Shown: positions 37,857 to 50,864, numbered from the stretch's first letter. The stretch: 64,000 bases of DNA from Vespula vulgaris (GCF_905475345.1 NC_066593.1:7937274-8001273), one strand, 5' to 3'. Numbers and translations: made by a program. Notes: generated from the letters alone by a model not told the origin.

Positions 37857-37868
37857 GGGTCAAAGGTC
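37857..37868 (+). promoter_or_regulatory. DR1-like nuclear receptor site
   Basis: GGGTCAAAGGTC reads as two AGGTCA-type half sites in direct repeat with one spacer base, the arrangement bound by HNF4/RXR-type receptors. One half site departs from consensus at its first base. It lies in a complex, repeat-free patch. This is a sequence match only. Confidence 0.25.
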
Positions 37869-38974
37869 GTACCGTCGATACAACGAGATGTCGGGATTCA
37901 CCTGTTGCAATGTTACTTCTATAAGATAAGAACGATATAATAATCAATGTGAGATTTATGTAAAATACATTTACGTAAATCGGTTAATTCAATTATTTGA
38001 TTATTTAGAAAGAGGTAAGAAGAAAAAAGATTGAGAAAAAAATTTGGATAATATTGAAACGATTTGAATAACAAAAAATCAAATCTGAATAATAAATTTG
38101 TATATATAAATAAAATAAATTTTGAATTGGAATAATTAAAAAAAATTAATATTTAATAGATCGTCGGATTCTTTACTACTACTGTTAATTAACTTCATAA
38201 TTCTATTACAGTAACATCTTTATAGTTCGCGATAAGATAAGAACTTGTTGTTAAATATTTATGAACAAGTCTATAGTTATCGGTTACTTTAGCCAAAGTA
38301 TACTTTCGTAAAAAGCGATAAAATTAGCGATCTCTAAGGATCGGTATACAAAAACTTTCGTGTGTAAAGAATACGCACGAAGCTCGTTTCAACTCACGTT
38401 ATCATCTTAAACGATGATAAACTAATCAAAGTAAAAAAAAAAAAGAAAAAAAAATCTGACTACAAATTAAACATTACGAAGGCGTCACCTTGAAAGAAAG
38501 AGCAAGAAAACAAATTAGTAAAATTACTCGCATGTTCGAAGAAAAAAAAGAAAATAAATAAATAAAGTGAGACTGATAACAATACTACGATAAAGAATCA
38601 AAGTTTCTACGAGTATGTGATCGTTATCGATAAATAAATATAATAATAATATGATCGAAAAGGAAAATATATTTAAATGGGAATAAATTAAACATTCGTA
38701 TTATTATCCTAATCGCATCATTCTTTTTTATTTATAAGAACGAGCAGTGATAATAAAAGGCAATATGTAAGATTATGCACGCACGTATGGCTATTTCTAT
38801 CTTTGCTTGCTAGATACTTACGTACGTCGTAAATATATATATACACACACACATACATACATCTATATATGTAGAAACATGTAAATGACTCGAATAGAAA
38901 TTGCAGAAGCAGCGTGCTCTCGAATTCGATACGTTTAGTCTTTCGAGCGTATGAGTTGGCACCGGCTTGTTCTC

Positions 38975-39050
38975 CACACACACACACATACACACATACA
39001 CGTAAAATACACACACACATATACATACGTACATACAAACACACACACAA
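38975..39050. repeat. (CA)n clusters
   Basis: Short CA runs at about 38978-39000, 39009-39020 and 39036-39049, joined by TA/TACG words. Confidence 0.93.
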
Positions 39051-39784
39051 TTTCATCATCGATCGTAACAGTGAGGACACGACGACGGTCGAAACTCCTT
39101 TCCCACAAGAACAACCTTTATATAGACATATATATGTACATGTGTGTGACGCAAGCGCATATTTACGATATACATATTCCATATACCCGGATGAACGTAA
39201 CGACAAAATTTACTCGGCCACCAATCAACGTTAATACATGGTAAAGGTTGGCGCCGCGATTCAGCAGAAGAATTTTGTTACCATGACAATCGATGCCAAA
39301 TCGTCCTCTGGGGATTTCATTTGTGGAAATTTCACAAAATTGGATATTACCAGGTGACATTACCTATGCTACTCTCTTTTCCCCTGTTCAATACTGCTTT
39401 CTCGTTTCTGAATAAACCTATACGAGACAGCACGTACATACTTTTCGATTTACGGATTGGGAAAAGTTAATTTGCACGTTTATAGGAAAAAAAAGGGAAA
39501 AAAGAAAAGAAAAGAAAAGAAAATCTTTCTCCTTTTTCTATACCAATCGATATTGATTTCCTTTACATCGGCAAATATATAACGATAGATTCCGTAAGAT
39601 TAATACGAACGAGTCTAATTTCACGACGATAATAGAACAAAAAAAAAAGAAAAAGAAAAAGAATAAGAGAAATAAAACTTTGTCTTAAATTACGTAAAAA
39701 GGTACTTGATGATATTCCATGTCGATTTAATGAAATAGTTGTAATCATTAAGCCCAGCATGTACGGTTTGAAAAAATATGAGGA

Positions 39785-40020
39785 TCATATGAAATAAAAA
39801 AAAAGAAAATTATTATTTTTTTTTATTATATTAATATTATTATTATTTATTATTAATGTTTTCATATAATGGTAATTATTATAATAATATAATAATATAA
39901 GCAACAATATTAACAATTATAATTATTATTATTATATATTACTTTATTAATTATATATTTATAATAATAATTATTATTATAATATAATAATTGTTATTGT
40001 TGTTTTTATTATTATGACAA
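39785..40020. repeat. A/T-only block with ATT/AAT words
   Basis: Interleaved ATT and AAT trinucleotides make a self-complementary, nearly GC-free block that can fold on itself. Confidence 0.88.
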
Positions 40021-40679
40021 GTTATTATTATACGAAGATAAAAATCGTTCGTACTATCATAAATCCTAATCATCGTATTTATCTAGATAGAACTGCGATC
40101 TATATAAAGACAACGTTTAATCTTAACAATAGATAAAGTATTTGAAACCGACATAGAGAGAATAGAATTAAGTGGCACAGATTTACATTGAGCTTAGAAT
40201 CGAGCTCGATTGTCGATGAAAGATAATAAGGTCAAATGTTACACGTGATCGTGTGGGAGAGAGAAAAAGAAAGAGATACAAACGACTGAGGAGATAAAAA
40301 GAATGATCTTTCAATCAATGCTAAACGTCAAAGCAACCGAACGAGACAAAACTTTTGAACACAGCTCGACTCTCTGATTAAATTTATTCTTCGATCACAA
40401 CTACTGTAACAGTTGCTCGAAAAAGGAAACGAAATTGTAAGTTTGAAAGTCGTAAGCAAAACTCAGTAATCGTATTAATATAATAAATGATTAAATCGAA
40501 TCGTTCTCCGGAGAACTAACAGCAAGTTAAATGAATTTACGTCAAAAGAAAAGCGTTAACTTGGCTAATGTCGCAAAAAGATACTACTGTTTTACTTTTT
40601 AACAAGCTATTCAAATTTATATCTCTACTATCAACTTCGAATTTCTAATTCCTATTGCTACTGCTATTAATACTACTAC

Positions 40680-41170
40680 AAAGAAGAAGAAGAAGAAAAG
40701 AATAAATAGAAAGATAAAATAATATTACATATTACAATTATATAATTATATAATTTAATTGTATTATAATCATATAATTTTAATATCGATACTTTAAGAA
40801 GATGTTTCATATAAAAATAGAATTAAAAATAAATATAAAGAAATATTTTATATTCAATTATTTTATATAATTAAATAATTATTATTAATTAAATAAATAT
40901 AAATATTATTAATCTAAATAACTACCTTTATTATAAATAAATGTTAATTACACTATGATTAATAATTTTTATTATTAATTAAATTAATATTATAATATAA
41001 ATTTTATAATTCAAGAATATTTTTTTTTCCTCCAAATTTATAAATTTCATATATATTAATTTCTATCTATATTATAATCTGTTGGAAAATGTTAAAATTT
41101 CTTTTTTTTTTACGTTTTTGTATTAATATAAATTATATACATTTATATAAATATATATATATATTTTTCT
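40680..41170. repeat. A/T-rich block
   Basis: About 490 bp is built mainly of TATAAT, TTAATTAA and AAATAATT words with very few G or C. It has no clear period and no gene. Confidence 0.8.
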
Positions 41171-41965
41171 TTTTCTTATGGAAATAAATATTAACTGTCT
41201 TTCTTAAATTATTATAATTGTAAGTACCAAAGAAATAAACGTTTTGAAATTGAATTAAAGCCCTTTACTATCGTAACCCACGTCGCAGTATTCGAGCGGA
41301 CATTTCTCCAAAAAGAAAAAATAAAAAATAAAAAGAAAGGGAGAAAAAGGAAGAAAAAGAAAAAAGAAAGAAAAAAAGGATAGAAGAATAAGTGCATTTA
41401 TCACCTTCTTGCTGTCTAGTCTAACCTCCTAACCATTCTTTCTCGCAATTCCTACACTATAAATCCTTCCACAAAGTTCTCCTGCTAGCCATTCTCATGC
41501 AGATATTACAGGGTTACATTTTATTAATAGGGATAATATTAGCGGATGTCTCATTATGCGTAACGTTACTTTCCTCATCCTCGACCTCGACCTCCCTCTT
41601 TTCTCCTAAACCTGTCTCTTTTCTCTCTTTCTTTCTCTCTCTTACACACACACACACACTTATGTACGCAAAATCCTTTATAACACTCTCTTCTTACCTC
41701 TCAGCCTTCGTCTTACAAACAACAATAAAAACTTCGTGAGATCAAAAAAGTTAGATTTTATATACTCGAGATATTAATTACGAATATTATTAAAAAATTA
41801 TTAAAAAAGAAAAGAATCATAAAAGATTCTAAACGTTCTTATAAATTCCTATAATAATCGTTCTATAATTCCTTAAATAATTGTTTTCGCAATTTATATC
41901 ACTAATATGATATTATTATATCTCTTCAATTAAGTAAACAATCTTATTAAATTCCAAACTCTATA

Positions 41966-41971
41966 CATATA

Positions 41972-42027
<56 letters not shown>
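41966..42027. repeat. (TA)n microsatellite
   Basis: A nearly pure TA run of about 60 bp with one TG interruption. Confidence 0.97.
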
Positions 42028-42965
42028 AAAGAGTTAACTTGTAAATCGGATTACCTACTCGAAGGATCAAGATGAAGGCCAAAGATCAAGGAACAAAGGA
42101 GTACCGTAATGTCGACCGATCTCTGTGAAAGTTCACCACTTACTGACTACTCGAAGGCTAGGTTAAATCCGTGTTACGTCGAACATTGTACAAAAAAAAA
42201 AGAAAGAGAGAGAGAGAGAGAAAAGAAAGAAAAATAGAACAAAAAAATGAGAGAGAAAAACGAGCTCAAGATTAGAAACGAATAAACAATCAACGCAATG
42301 TCGAAATCATGTGTTTATCTTTCACATATGTATACATGTATGTGTGTGTTTCTTGTTTCGACAAAGAACGTCGAACGAACGCCGGTAAAATATCGATTTT
42401 ACATATATGATGTAAAAGAACGATTTGTTTATTTTGATTTTTCTTTTTTTTCTGTTCTTTTTTTTTTTTCTTTCCTTCAAAACACTAAGTAAATTTACTA
42501 CGTCATTTCGTACATCAACATACCAGAATTACGTTGTAGGAAAAAGAAAGGAAAGAACTACCTATACCGATGGAAAAGAACGTTACGTGAAAAAATTGTA
42601 TGTAATCAAAATCATATTTATCTACGTATAATACATAAACGTACGTATGTTCACAACAAATATTAATATAGATCCTATAATTTGTAAGAAGAATTATATC
42701 ATAAATTAATTTACTGAGGAAAGAATAAATAACAATACTATTAATTAATCATATTTTTCTTTCAAGATAATCATTTACCGATGTATGCGTGCATATGCGT
42801 GCGTACGTGTATGTACGATGTATATATATACTCATTGTATTTACATGCATAATAATAATTCGAATAACAACGAGTTTCACGATATGATAATCTTTCAGTA
42901 AGTGCTCAATAACGAATGTATATAATACATATGCACGTAAATATATGTATGTATACACACACACA

Positions 42966-43202
42966 CTCTTTCTCTTTCTCTCTCTATCTATCTATTTATC
43001 TACCTCTGTCTCTCTTTCTCTCTCTCGATGAACATTCATCATGGTGGAAAGTTTGAGTTCTCTCGGTTACCACAATGGTGGTTATGCTCTGTCCCTTTTC
43101 ATTTTCTTTCTCTCTCTTTTATACACACACCACACTACTTTCGTACACACGCACGAACACATATTTGACTGTAATTCTCTCTCTCTCTCTCTCTCTCTCT
43201 TG
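42966..43202. repeat. Two (CT)n microsatellites
   Basis: CT/TATC units at about 42966-43027 and a CT run at about 43176-43202, with complex sequence between. Confidence 0.93.
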
Positions 43203-43556
43203 CTCGTTGAAAAATACCTTTGTGGAGCAAGATCGTATTGGTAAAAACTGGTTGACCTTACCTTCGAAACGGGACGTCCTTTAATAAGAAGCACGATTAT
43301 TTAAATCCGAATAACCGTGAGCGAAGAGGAACGAAGGAAAACTAAGAGAAAGGAAGACGAATGTCAGACTGGAAGAGAGTGAAGAAATGAGTTTGCAATT
43401 CGTTTAATTTTCCGGAATAATTAACTCCCAATTATGTCGTAAATTTGTATCTTCCTTGATTCAACCAAAATCTTATTTCTAAGCAACCGACCTTATTAAG
43501 CATAAGGATAATTATTAATAATTAACCAATCAACAAACTAATTACTTTCTTTGTAG

Positions 43557-43560
<4 letters not shown>

Positions 43561-43591
<31 letters not shown>
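43561..43591. repeat. (ATGT)n array
   Basis: About seven ATGT units. Confidence 0.95.
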
Positions 43592-43592
<1 letters not shown>

Positions 43593-43877
43593 TTAAAATT
43601 TGTTATATTTTTATATTATATGTATATGAATATTTTATATTATATTTCTATAAATATTTTTATATTTATTTGTATGAAACTTATATTGTATTAATAGATG
43701 ATAAAATTTTCAATAAAATTGATTATTTTGAAATAATTAAATATTAATGCTAACTTGGCAATACTACGATTAATTACTACTGTAATAATATGACAGTTAA
43801 TAAGTAATTGAAATTTTTAATATTGTTTTATTCTCTTTTTGAAAAATCTGTTTTATTGAAAAAAGAAAAATCACATT

Positions 43878-43897
43878 TTAATAATAATAATAATAAT

Positions 43898-43933
<36 letters not shown>

Positions 43934-43934
43934 A
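43878..43934. repeat. (AAT)n-(AAC)n array
   Basis: Five AAT units pass directly into about eleven AAC units. Confidence 0.96.
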
Positions 43935-44083
43935 TAATAAAAATAAAAATAAATTCAATGTTAAAATAATGCAAATTTCATTGAACTGTTTCAATATTAT
44001 ACTACTATACTATACTATTGTATATAAAAACTGTATATATTATATTGTATATATAAATATACTAAAACTTCAGACAGTACTTG

Positions 44084-44371
44084 TCAGTCAAGTATCTTAT
44101 TTATTTTTATGTTGCTGAAGAAAAGGGAATCGGTTCGTTCTTTCTGTACATTTAGCACGGATTGCAGTAGGTTTATAAACATATTTCGTAAGGAAATCTT
44201 TGCTTTCCTGGATGTATCACCATTGCCATTTCTCAGCCAAGGATCGTAAACTTTTCTATGGCGCAATCTCACGGATAACGTAGAGACGAATTTAACGGCA
44301 TATAACAAAAGCATCGCCGTGGGAATTAAATCGCAAAGTATCAACGCGAGCACACTACCTCGCGAGAAGCT
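44084..44371 (-). other. Unassigned coding-like open frame, 95 codons
   Basis: The minus-strand frame is open from a TAA just upstream to a TGA at 44084-44086. It crosses no simple repeat. Codons are mixed, and near the N-terminus there is a stretch of about 20 hydrophobic residues (LALILCDLIPTAMLLLYAV) followed by a basic segment, as in a membrane protein with a positive cytoplasmic flank. There is no ATG at the frame start; the first ATG falls about 20 codons in. No family is recognised and splice sites are weak. A frame of this length is expected by chance a few times in the window. It could be a short exon, a decayed gene or noise. Confidence 0.15.
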
Positions 44372-45677
44372 TTAATACGATTTTAAGCATAAGCGGACTT
44401 AAATTTTACGTCGAATTCTGCCGAACGTCCTTTCGTAAAGGATTTCGTTAAATCTACTTCACGTTTTCTCCTTACTCTTTCGAAAAGTTTCAAGCAAACT
44501 CTTTTCGTTTCATTTTAAACGAAATAAGATCTTGAAAAGTTAAGATAATTAAAAAAAAGAAAAAAAAAAAAGAAAAAATCTATTATATCTTTACACTTTT
44601 AATTTATTTTTCTTTTTGCCTTTTCTTTGATATTCGATCGTTCAAGTTAATCAAAAATTACGAAAGATATTACAAACGATCAAGAGTAAACTTTTTAAAA
44701 ATATCTATCTATCTATTTATTTTTTCATCGCACAATACGGTTAATAATAAAATAATAAATAAAAAAGTAAAAAAATCGTAATCGTCGTTATTCCAAAATA
44801 TTTAATCGAAATACGAAAAGAAAAAAAAAAAGATAATTATTGTCAATGATTTTCGTCGTGATAAACAACGAACGAGAAGAATCATAATACGAATGCAAAT
44901 CGTTCGATTTGCCATGCGAAAATATGCAATAAAATTAGAGATAGATGTGCAGTTAACGGATCATGTTATACGCTATTCAAATTTTAGAAATTATTTCGAA
45001 CTGTAATAAACACATCGTTGCCTTGCCAATAAAGAAAAATTAATAAAATGTAATGAATAGAAATTTTGTTATGATAATCAATGTAACGTTTGAAAATATG
45101 TCATCGATATAAACAAAATATCGATACTGAAGAAGAGCATGCGCGAAATAAAGTAAAGAATGAAAAAGGGGAGCAAGACAACGTGAGAAAGAATGTGGAA
45201 TGAGAGAATTGAAGAATTTCCTTATAAGAAGACAGACTTCTCCTCGGTTTTGTATAAAGTGCTGCAATGTGCAAACTTTTGGCATGCTTGATAAAATGGG
45301 GATAGAGTAGACGGCGTTATATGGAGAGAAAAAAAAGAAAAAAAAATATAAAATAAATTAATAAAATAAAATAAAATAAGAATAAAGAATTAAAAAATAT
45401 ATAAAGGAACGAAATTACAAGGTTGTCGGGTAAATTTGCAAAAATTGTGTAATTTTACAAAAAATAAACATTTCATTAAATTATTCATCGAAATTAATTT
45501 ACATACTCCTTCCGAACAGTTTGCCAAACTTCTCATTAATATGTGTATATTTATGTATGTAATTTATTTTATACATTAATGATTAATTCATAAGTAGGGC
45601 TAATTTATCGATCATTCTTGTTTCTATATAGATTTTTAGAACGAAAATAAATTTTATTTCAAGTTAATTTTTTCTTT

Positions 45678-45685
45678 TATATACA

Positions 45686-45716
<31 letters not shown>
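45678..45716. repeat. (ACAT)n array
   Basis: About eight ACAT units. Confidence 0.95.
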
Positions 45717-45720
<4 letters not shown>

Positions 45721-47587
45721 GAAATGAAAAGGAGGACATAAGAGAGAAACGAGGATCCTTCGTATCTCAAAAGAAAGTCAACGAAGTAATCGTAAAAGAA
45801 ACGAAAAGGATCTCTTTAGGTCAAGGCACGCATTCGACTGACTAAGCGAGGTCCGCGTCGTAAGCTAAGAAGAATTCGATTTCTCGAGACACACGTAATT
45901 ATTTCGTAGCACGTGCGATCGAATACGTGACCGTCGATCGATTATCCGTGTCGCGGTTGAGTGAATTTTGTGAAAAGAAAAATAGCTCCCTTCGAAAATC
46001 AGTTCCATGCGAGGCAACTCGACAAAATATCTCGAGAACCAAGAGGACTCTTTATACTCCTCGAATCGATATTCGATCGAGAGTCGAACGAACAAAAAAA
46101 AAATGAAAGAAAAAAAGATAGAACAAGAGAGAGGAAGAGAGAGAGAGAGAAATTTTACAAACACATGTGTATTTTCTGCCTTGATATTCCATAACTTTGT
46201 TTTTTCAATTATAACCGTGCATAAACGAGCAAGGACATTATTGCAGCACACTCTAATCGATCTATTTCGAAAAACATGATCGAATTCTTCGACGTATCGT
46301 GCAAAATTTCATTTCCGTGGATTCCATGCATCAACCACTTATCATTAATCTCGAACGATTTTCCATCGTAACTCACTAACACGGAATCTATCTTCGTACG
46401 TATATATTTTCCAACGTGCCATCACTGGAATTCTAATTCCCGTCTAAGTCGCGATCGAGTTTAAAGCACTTTACATACGAACTTTGTTTCATAATCAAGT
46501 TAAGACTGCCGAGTTACATCGAGAAAGTCCAAAGAAAATTTGTAAATAAATCGTCGAGAATTTGAGAAAAAACAAAATTGAAAAAAGGGGAAAAGAAAAT
46601 CAACGTTTCATTTGAAATTATTAACTCTTTTTTAATTAGCACGACATTTCGTTCATAAACTTTCCGATCCGTCTCGTCTTTTTTCTATTTTTATCGTAGA
46701 AACGCGATGACGTCTATGTTACGTTGTTAATATATTTTATAAATTTCTACTTTCGTATAGAGAAAGAAAAAAGAGACTATTAAATATGATATTGAGAATA
46801 ACAATATGATATTTAACGTGACAAATATAATTAAATCGAATAACAACACGATCAGAATTTTTTCTGTACCAACACACACACACACACCTCCTTCTCGTTG
46901 TCAATTTTCTTCGACGAAAGCGCGGGAGCACGTTCACCAATGACAAAGAAGCCAATCAAGAGAGACGATGCCGCAACGCATCGGCTAAATCAAAATTCAC
47001 CGCGCACACTTAACAAAAGCAAACAAAGTGATACTCAAAGTTTACATTCGATGCATTAGTCGATCAAAGTTTTCCCCTTCGGTCAAAATTTGTCGTCGGT
47101 TCAATTTTAACGAACCGTATTTCCTTGAAAGCTGATTGACTTTATTATAAATCGCATGTAAAAAGAAAAAAAAATACATTTTGCAATATATCATTTTCTT
47201 GCTGTGTATATAATTAAGTGATAACAATTACGTATGGTAACTGCGAAGGATCTAACTTTCATTTCCATCGAACATACTTTCATTCTAACGAAAACGAAAG
47301 TAAAGATCCATTCATCTACTTCTTCCTAACACTCACTTTTATCGGAAATACCATGAGATTTACTACAAGTTAGAGTTACTCCAAGTCAATTGGATTACGA
47401 ACGTTGAAAAGAAAAGAACAGAAAAAAAGAAAAAAGAAAAAATCGAGAAGGAAGTTTTGTTTTCCCTTACCGAAAAAACTCTCCAAGAGAATGAATTGAT
47501 ATCCTCGGAGGATACAGCAAAAAATTTTCGATGCGATCTGCAGGAACCGAAGCAATCTCTTTTTTCTTTTATCTTTTTATCTCTTTA

Positions 47588-47638
47588 ACCTCCTCTCTCT
47601 CTCTCTCTCTCTCTCTCCCTCTCTCTCTTTCTCTCTCA
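47588..47638. repeat. (CT)n microsatellite
   Basis: CT units with CCCT and TTTCT interruptions. Confidence 0.95.
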
Positions 47639-47739
47639 CCTTAGTCGAACAATTTTCTTTTCTCCATTCACTACTAACTCTATCAAATCAGACAACTCTA
47701 ATTTATTCGTATATTATTTAAAAACGCACCACAGCTTTC

Positions 47740-47740
47740 C

Positions 47741-47783
<43 letters not shown>
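47740..47783. repeat. (TA)n microsatellite
   Basis: A TA run of about 40 bp. It directly precedes the GC-elevated island at 47.8 kb. Confidence 0.96.
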
Positions 47784-47784
<1 letters not shown>

Positions 47785-47839
47785 TGGTTCACTTTTTTCA
47801 AGTTCTTATATCAACGATAAGTTAAAAGATCGGACCGTG

Positions 47840-48250
47840 AATACCGTCAACGAATAGACCGAACACCTACGACGGTCGACGGCGTACTGCCGAGAAACGG
47901 TTGGTTCAAGTCGAAAGAGCGATGTCTACCTTGCCGACGCAAGCGTCCTTGGACCGAGAGCGCGGATCAGTGCTGGTCTGTTTGAGTGGGGGAGTATGCT
48001 ATGGAGCCTGAAGAGAGGGTTGAACGAAGAGAGAAAGAGAGAGAGAGAATGAATGAGAAAGAGAGAAAGAGAGAGAGAGAGAATGAGAAAGGGAGAGAAG
48101 GGAAAGGGTGAGCAGGGGGGGGTTGCACGAGCTCATCGGTCGTGTAGATACCTGTTGAATGTGCCTCGACGACGAAGCCTTACACGTCGACCGCTTGGTT
48201 GGCCACTCGAGTAGAGGAAACGAGGACGAGACTACCTAAGAAGGAGCAGG
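47840..48250 (+). promoter_or_regulatory. Promoter or 5' untranslated exon-like island
   Basis: Base composition shifts from AT-rich flanks to a CpG-rich, repeat-poor island (47840-48030 and 48100-48250), interrupted by GA units at 48029-48090. A match to the arthropod initiator core TCAGT lies at 47967-47971 without a TATA box some 30 bp upstream. A plausible splice donor (AAAGG then GTGAGC) lies near 48105. The plus orientation rests only on these two weak signals. No coding frame continues from it. An enhancer or chance GC variation remains possible. Confidence 0.22.
48029..48090. repeat. (GA)n microsatellite
   Basis: GA units interrupted by GAATGA words. Confidence 0.93.
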
Positions 48251-48257
48251 AAGGAGT

Positions 48258-48274
48258 AAGAGAGAGAGAGAGAT

Positions 48275-48315
<41 letters not shown>

Positions 48316-48316
48316 A
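48258..48316. repeat. Compound (GA)n-(TG)n-(GA)n array
   Basis: GA at about 48259-48273, TG at 48275-48298, then GA at 48298-48315. A TG block sits between two GA blocks. Confidence 0.96.
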
Positions 48317-48990
48317 ACATCGCGAAGCAATGAAAGGATTCCCCTAAACAAACGTTCACGATTGATCGGAGATTCGAGAATCTCTTAGGACCGGACTGAC
48401 CTTCAAGGATACTCCATTACGATGATCCAACACGGCAGTTTCCATTCCAATTATCTTTCATTATCCTACGTCTTCCTTGTATTATCTTAATGTATCGATT
48501 GATACGATACAACTTCAAAAATCGCACAGTTACAGTTACAAATTCTTTGTATTTGGTTCAATTGTTAACTTCTGGATTATTATGGAAATGGTACTTGTTC
48601 GTAGGATTGATGATTATTTTTTTTTTTTTGTTGAAGATAGTTCAACAAGACAAATGGATCTACGAAGTGTCAATACGTCAATGTCGTTCGTTGATCAGAA
48701 AAATTCGGGCTGGATTTAGCTTGTATTTCATGGTTTTCACAAATTCTGAAAAACCATGCACGGTTATAGACAAATGATTTAACGTGAAATAGTTTTGGAA
48801 TATTAATGTAACATACATACAAGCGTACATATGTACATGGGTGCATCTACGTATGTATGTCATCGAAATAACGCGTATTAATGAAATTTGTGCCTGCGTA
48901 AATCTCATCGTTATATTGTCCAATAACACGATGATAATGTAGTACAGTGTCGAATCAAAATGTTCGCACAAGTTCGCGTAACTTTAGTTT

Positions 48991-49002
48991 TGCGCATGCG
49001 CA
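48991..49002. promoter_or_regulatory. Perfect palindrome TGCGCATGCGCA (NRF-1/Ewg-type site)
   Basis: The second exact copy of the 12-mer also found at 14674. It lies about 1.0 kb downstream of the initiator-like word in the 47.8 kb island, flanked by CGTTCG-rich sequence. NRF-1/Ewg sites usually lie within about 100 bp of a transcription start, so it could mark a separate start near 49.0 kb rather than serve the 47.97 kb word. No transcript signal is visible in the sequence. Confidence 0.4.
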
Positions 49003-49224
49003 TTCGTTCGCACCTATTCGTTCGGATTTACAGTGAAATAATTTTGTTAAAAAAATTGCAAGATTAACCACCTACTCTGCTACATTTTATCGCGCATAAA
49101 ACTACGTGTTTATGACACTTATCGCCACAGGAAGAGACAACGTATGTACGTACGTACGTATGTATGTATGTATATTATGTAAACGGCAGTAAGACGCCAG
49201 GATAAAGTGCCCGTGGGGCTTTAC

Positions 49225-49355
49225 AAAGTCAACTCCTCCTTCACCTCCCTCTCAACCTCCTTTCATTCCTGTTCCACCTTCTCCTCCTCCTTCTCCTCCT
49301 CCTCCTCCTTCTCTTCATCCTTCTCTATCTCCTACTTCTACTCCTACTCCTTCTT
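49225..49355. repeat. (TCC)n/(TTC)n pyrimidine tract
   Basis: Imperfect CTC/CTT trinucleotides over about 130 bp. A Ser/Phe-rich frame crosses it and is not taken as a gene. Confidence 0.9.
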
Positions 49356-50862
49356 CATTGACAATGACTCGCGTACTCGTAACTCGCTGAGGTTTGTAAT
49401 AAGATTTCACGATGCGTGCTTCATGTTTCGAATGAACTCCACTACTTGATATTTTCTGAGATATATATATATATTATACAATGGCTTTCTAAAATATTCC
49501 TACATTACTCTGCCGATATAATAGGTACATTCTCAAAATAAATATATAACAGGTATATCCTCAAAAATTTATTCCGAAAATTTGAAACAAGTTAAAAAGA
49601 AATAACAAGAATGTTCGATCGATTTTCATATTAATTTTCAATATATCGAGGACGCGAATCTTTATATATAACACGTTAAGCTTTATTCTACAACAAAGTT
49701 CGACTGATCGAATATTTGGAAATATCTGCTAAAATATTGATAGATTGACGAATATTTAAGATATATATAATAATAATGACTTTGTAAAGATCTTTCAGCA
49801 ACTGCATACTATTTCCAAGATCGATCGATATTCTTAATATTCACTATGTGTATATAAAAAAAAAAAACAACACGTTCAAAGAAACATACTAATATATATA
49901 TATATATTTTTTTTTAAATCGTCGTTCCAAAAATATCTATAATACGGTTCATCGTTTTGTATTTTATCTCTTCTAACATCTATCTTTCGATCGATAAAGT
50001 TACATAAGAAGAAATCCATGTCCAAACGAGTCCAAGAGGTGACAACAAGTGTTAGTAAATCTAACCGGCGTCACTGGTATAATAAATTATGGCTACGTTC
50101 GGAAAAGTCATGAATTTGCAGACATCCCTTTGGCCGAAGGTTTTATCGATAAGTTACGAATGCCAACGATACGTAGATAGGTGGATATACATATAAAATG
50201 TATGTACGTGAACATGTGTGAATATATACGTTAACATTAGAGAAAAAGAACGGTCTTCTTTTCTCGCTAGATTTCTTCCAAAAAGATACGAAAAGAGGAA
50301 AGAGAAGAAGGAAAAGGATGTATGTAGGGATGTATTTATAGGATTTTGGCAAACAGAATGCAATGATTCACCGAGAGTACGAGAGACCGTGCTGAGAGTG
50401 TAAAGGACTTCGTTAAAAAAGAAAAAAAAGAAAAAAGAAAGAAAAGAAACCTGGCAGTGAAGATATCGAATCTTTTCTCTGTAAAAAAAAAAAAAAAAAA
50501 AAAAAAAATCTTTCGAATTGTAAGACATTTCTCTTAAACTTATAAAAATGATGATATTATTTCTTTTTCTCGATATATTATGATAAATCCAAACAAAATT
50601 ATTATATGTAGATATACATTGCAAGTTATTGCATAATAGTAAAAAAAAAAAAGAGAGAGACAATTTATTTCCCAAAGATATTAATGTCAATATTAAAACA
50701 ATCTGTATCATTATTTTCATTAAATAGATGTAATTACACGTCTCTGTTGAATGATTACGAAATCCTAATGATCGTGTCACTATCTGACGATCATACACTA
50801 TCTGATTATAGTATTCCACACGCAAACTCGTCGTATACTCTTTTCCTTAGCGAGTAATCGAC

Positions 50863-50864
<2 letters not shown>

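Larger units (their letters stand above)
35850..41960. other. AT-rich noncoding stretch
   Basis: No gene is seen. It contains (TTC)n at about 36130-36165, (CT)n at about 36443-36475, (GA)n at 37211-37240, GACA/GA units at about 37540-37620, and CA clusters at about 38842-38860 and 38977-39048. Two almost pure A/T blocks lie at 39790-40020 (ATT/AAT words) and 40680-41170. Moderately complex patches at 37740-37930, 38900-39400 and 40080-40580 hold no recognised gene. Confidence 0.65.
42030..47740. other. AT-rich noncoding stretch
   Basis: No supported gene. Arrays: (GA)n at 42204-42223, (CT)n at 42966-43027 and 43176-43202, (ATGT)n at 43563-43591, AAT/AAC at 43880-43933, (ACAT)n at 45680-45715, and (CT)n at 47590-47638. 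Complex patches are 42040-42180, 44090-44470, 45740-46560 and 46900-47400. The second carries the minus-strand frame listed separately. The third has a plus frame (45961-46194) and a minus frame (45865-46251) over the same bases, which argues against either being real. Confidence 0.6.

Noticed and set aside
45961..46251. Overlapping plus and minus frames in a complex patch
   Set aside because: Both strands are open over the same bases, and each ends in purine or pyrimidine repeats. Neither has a start context or motif.
50154..50825. 223-codon minus-strand open frame, the longest in the window
   Set aside because: Interrupted by several poly-T tracts that read as Phe strings. The remaining sequence shows no family motif or codon bias.
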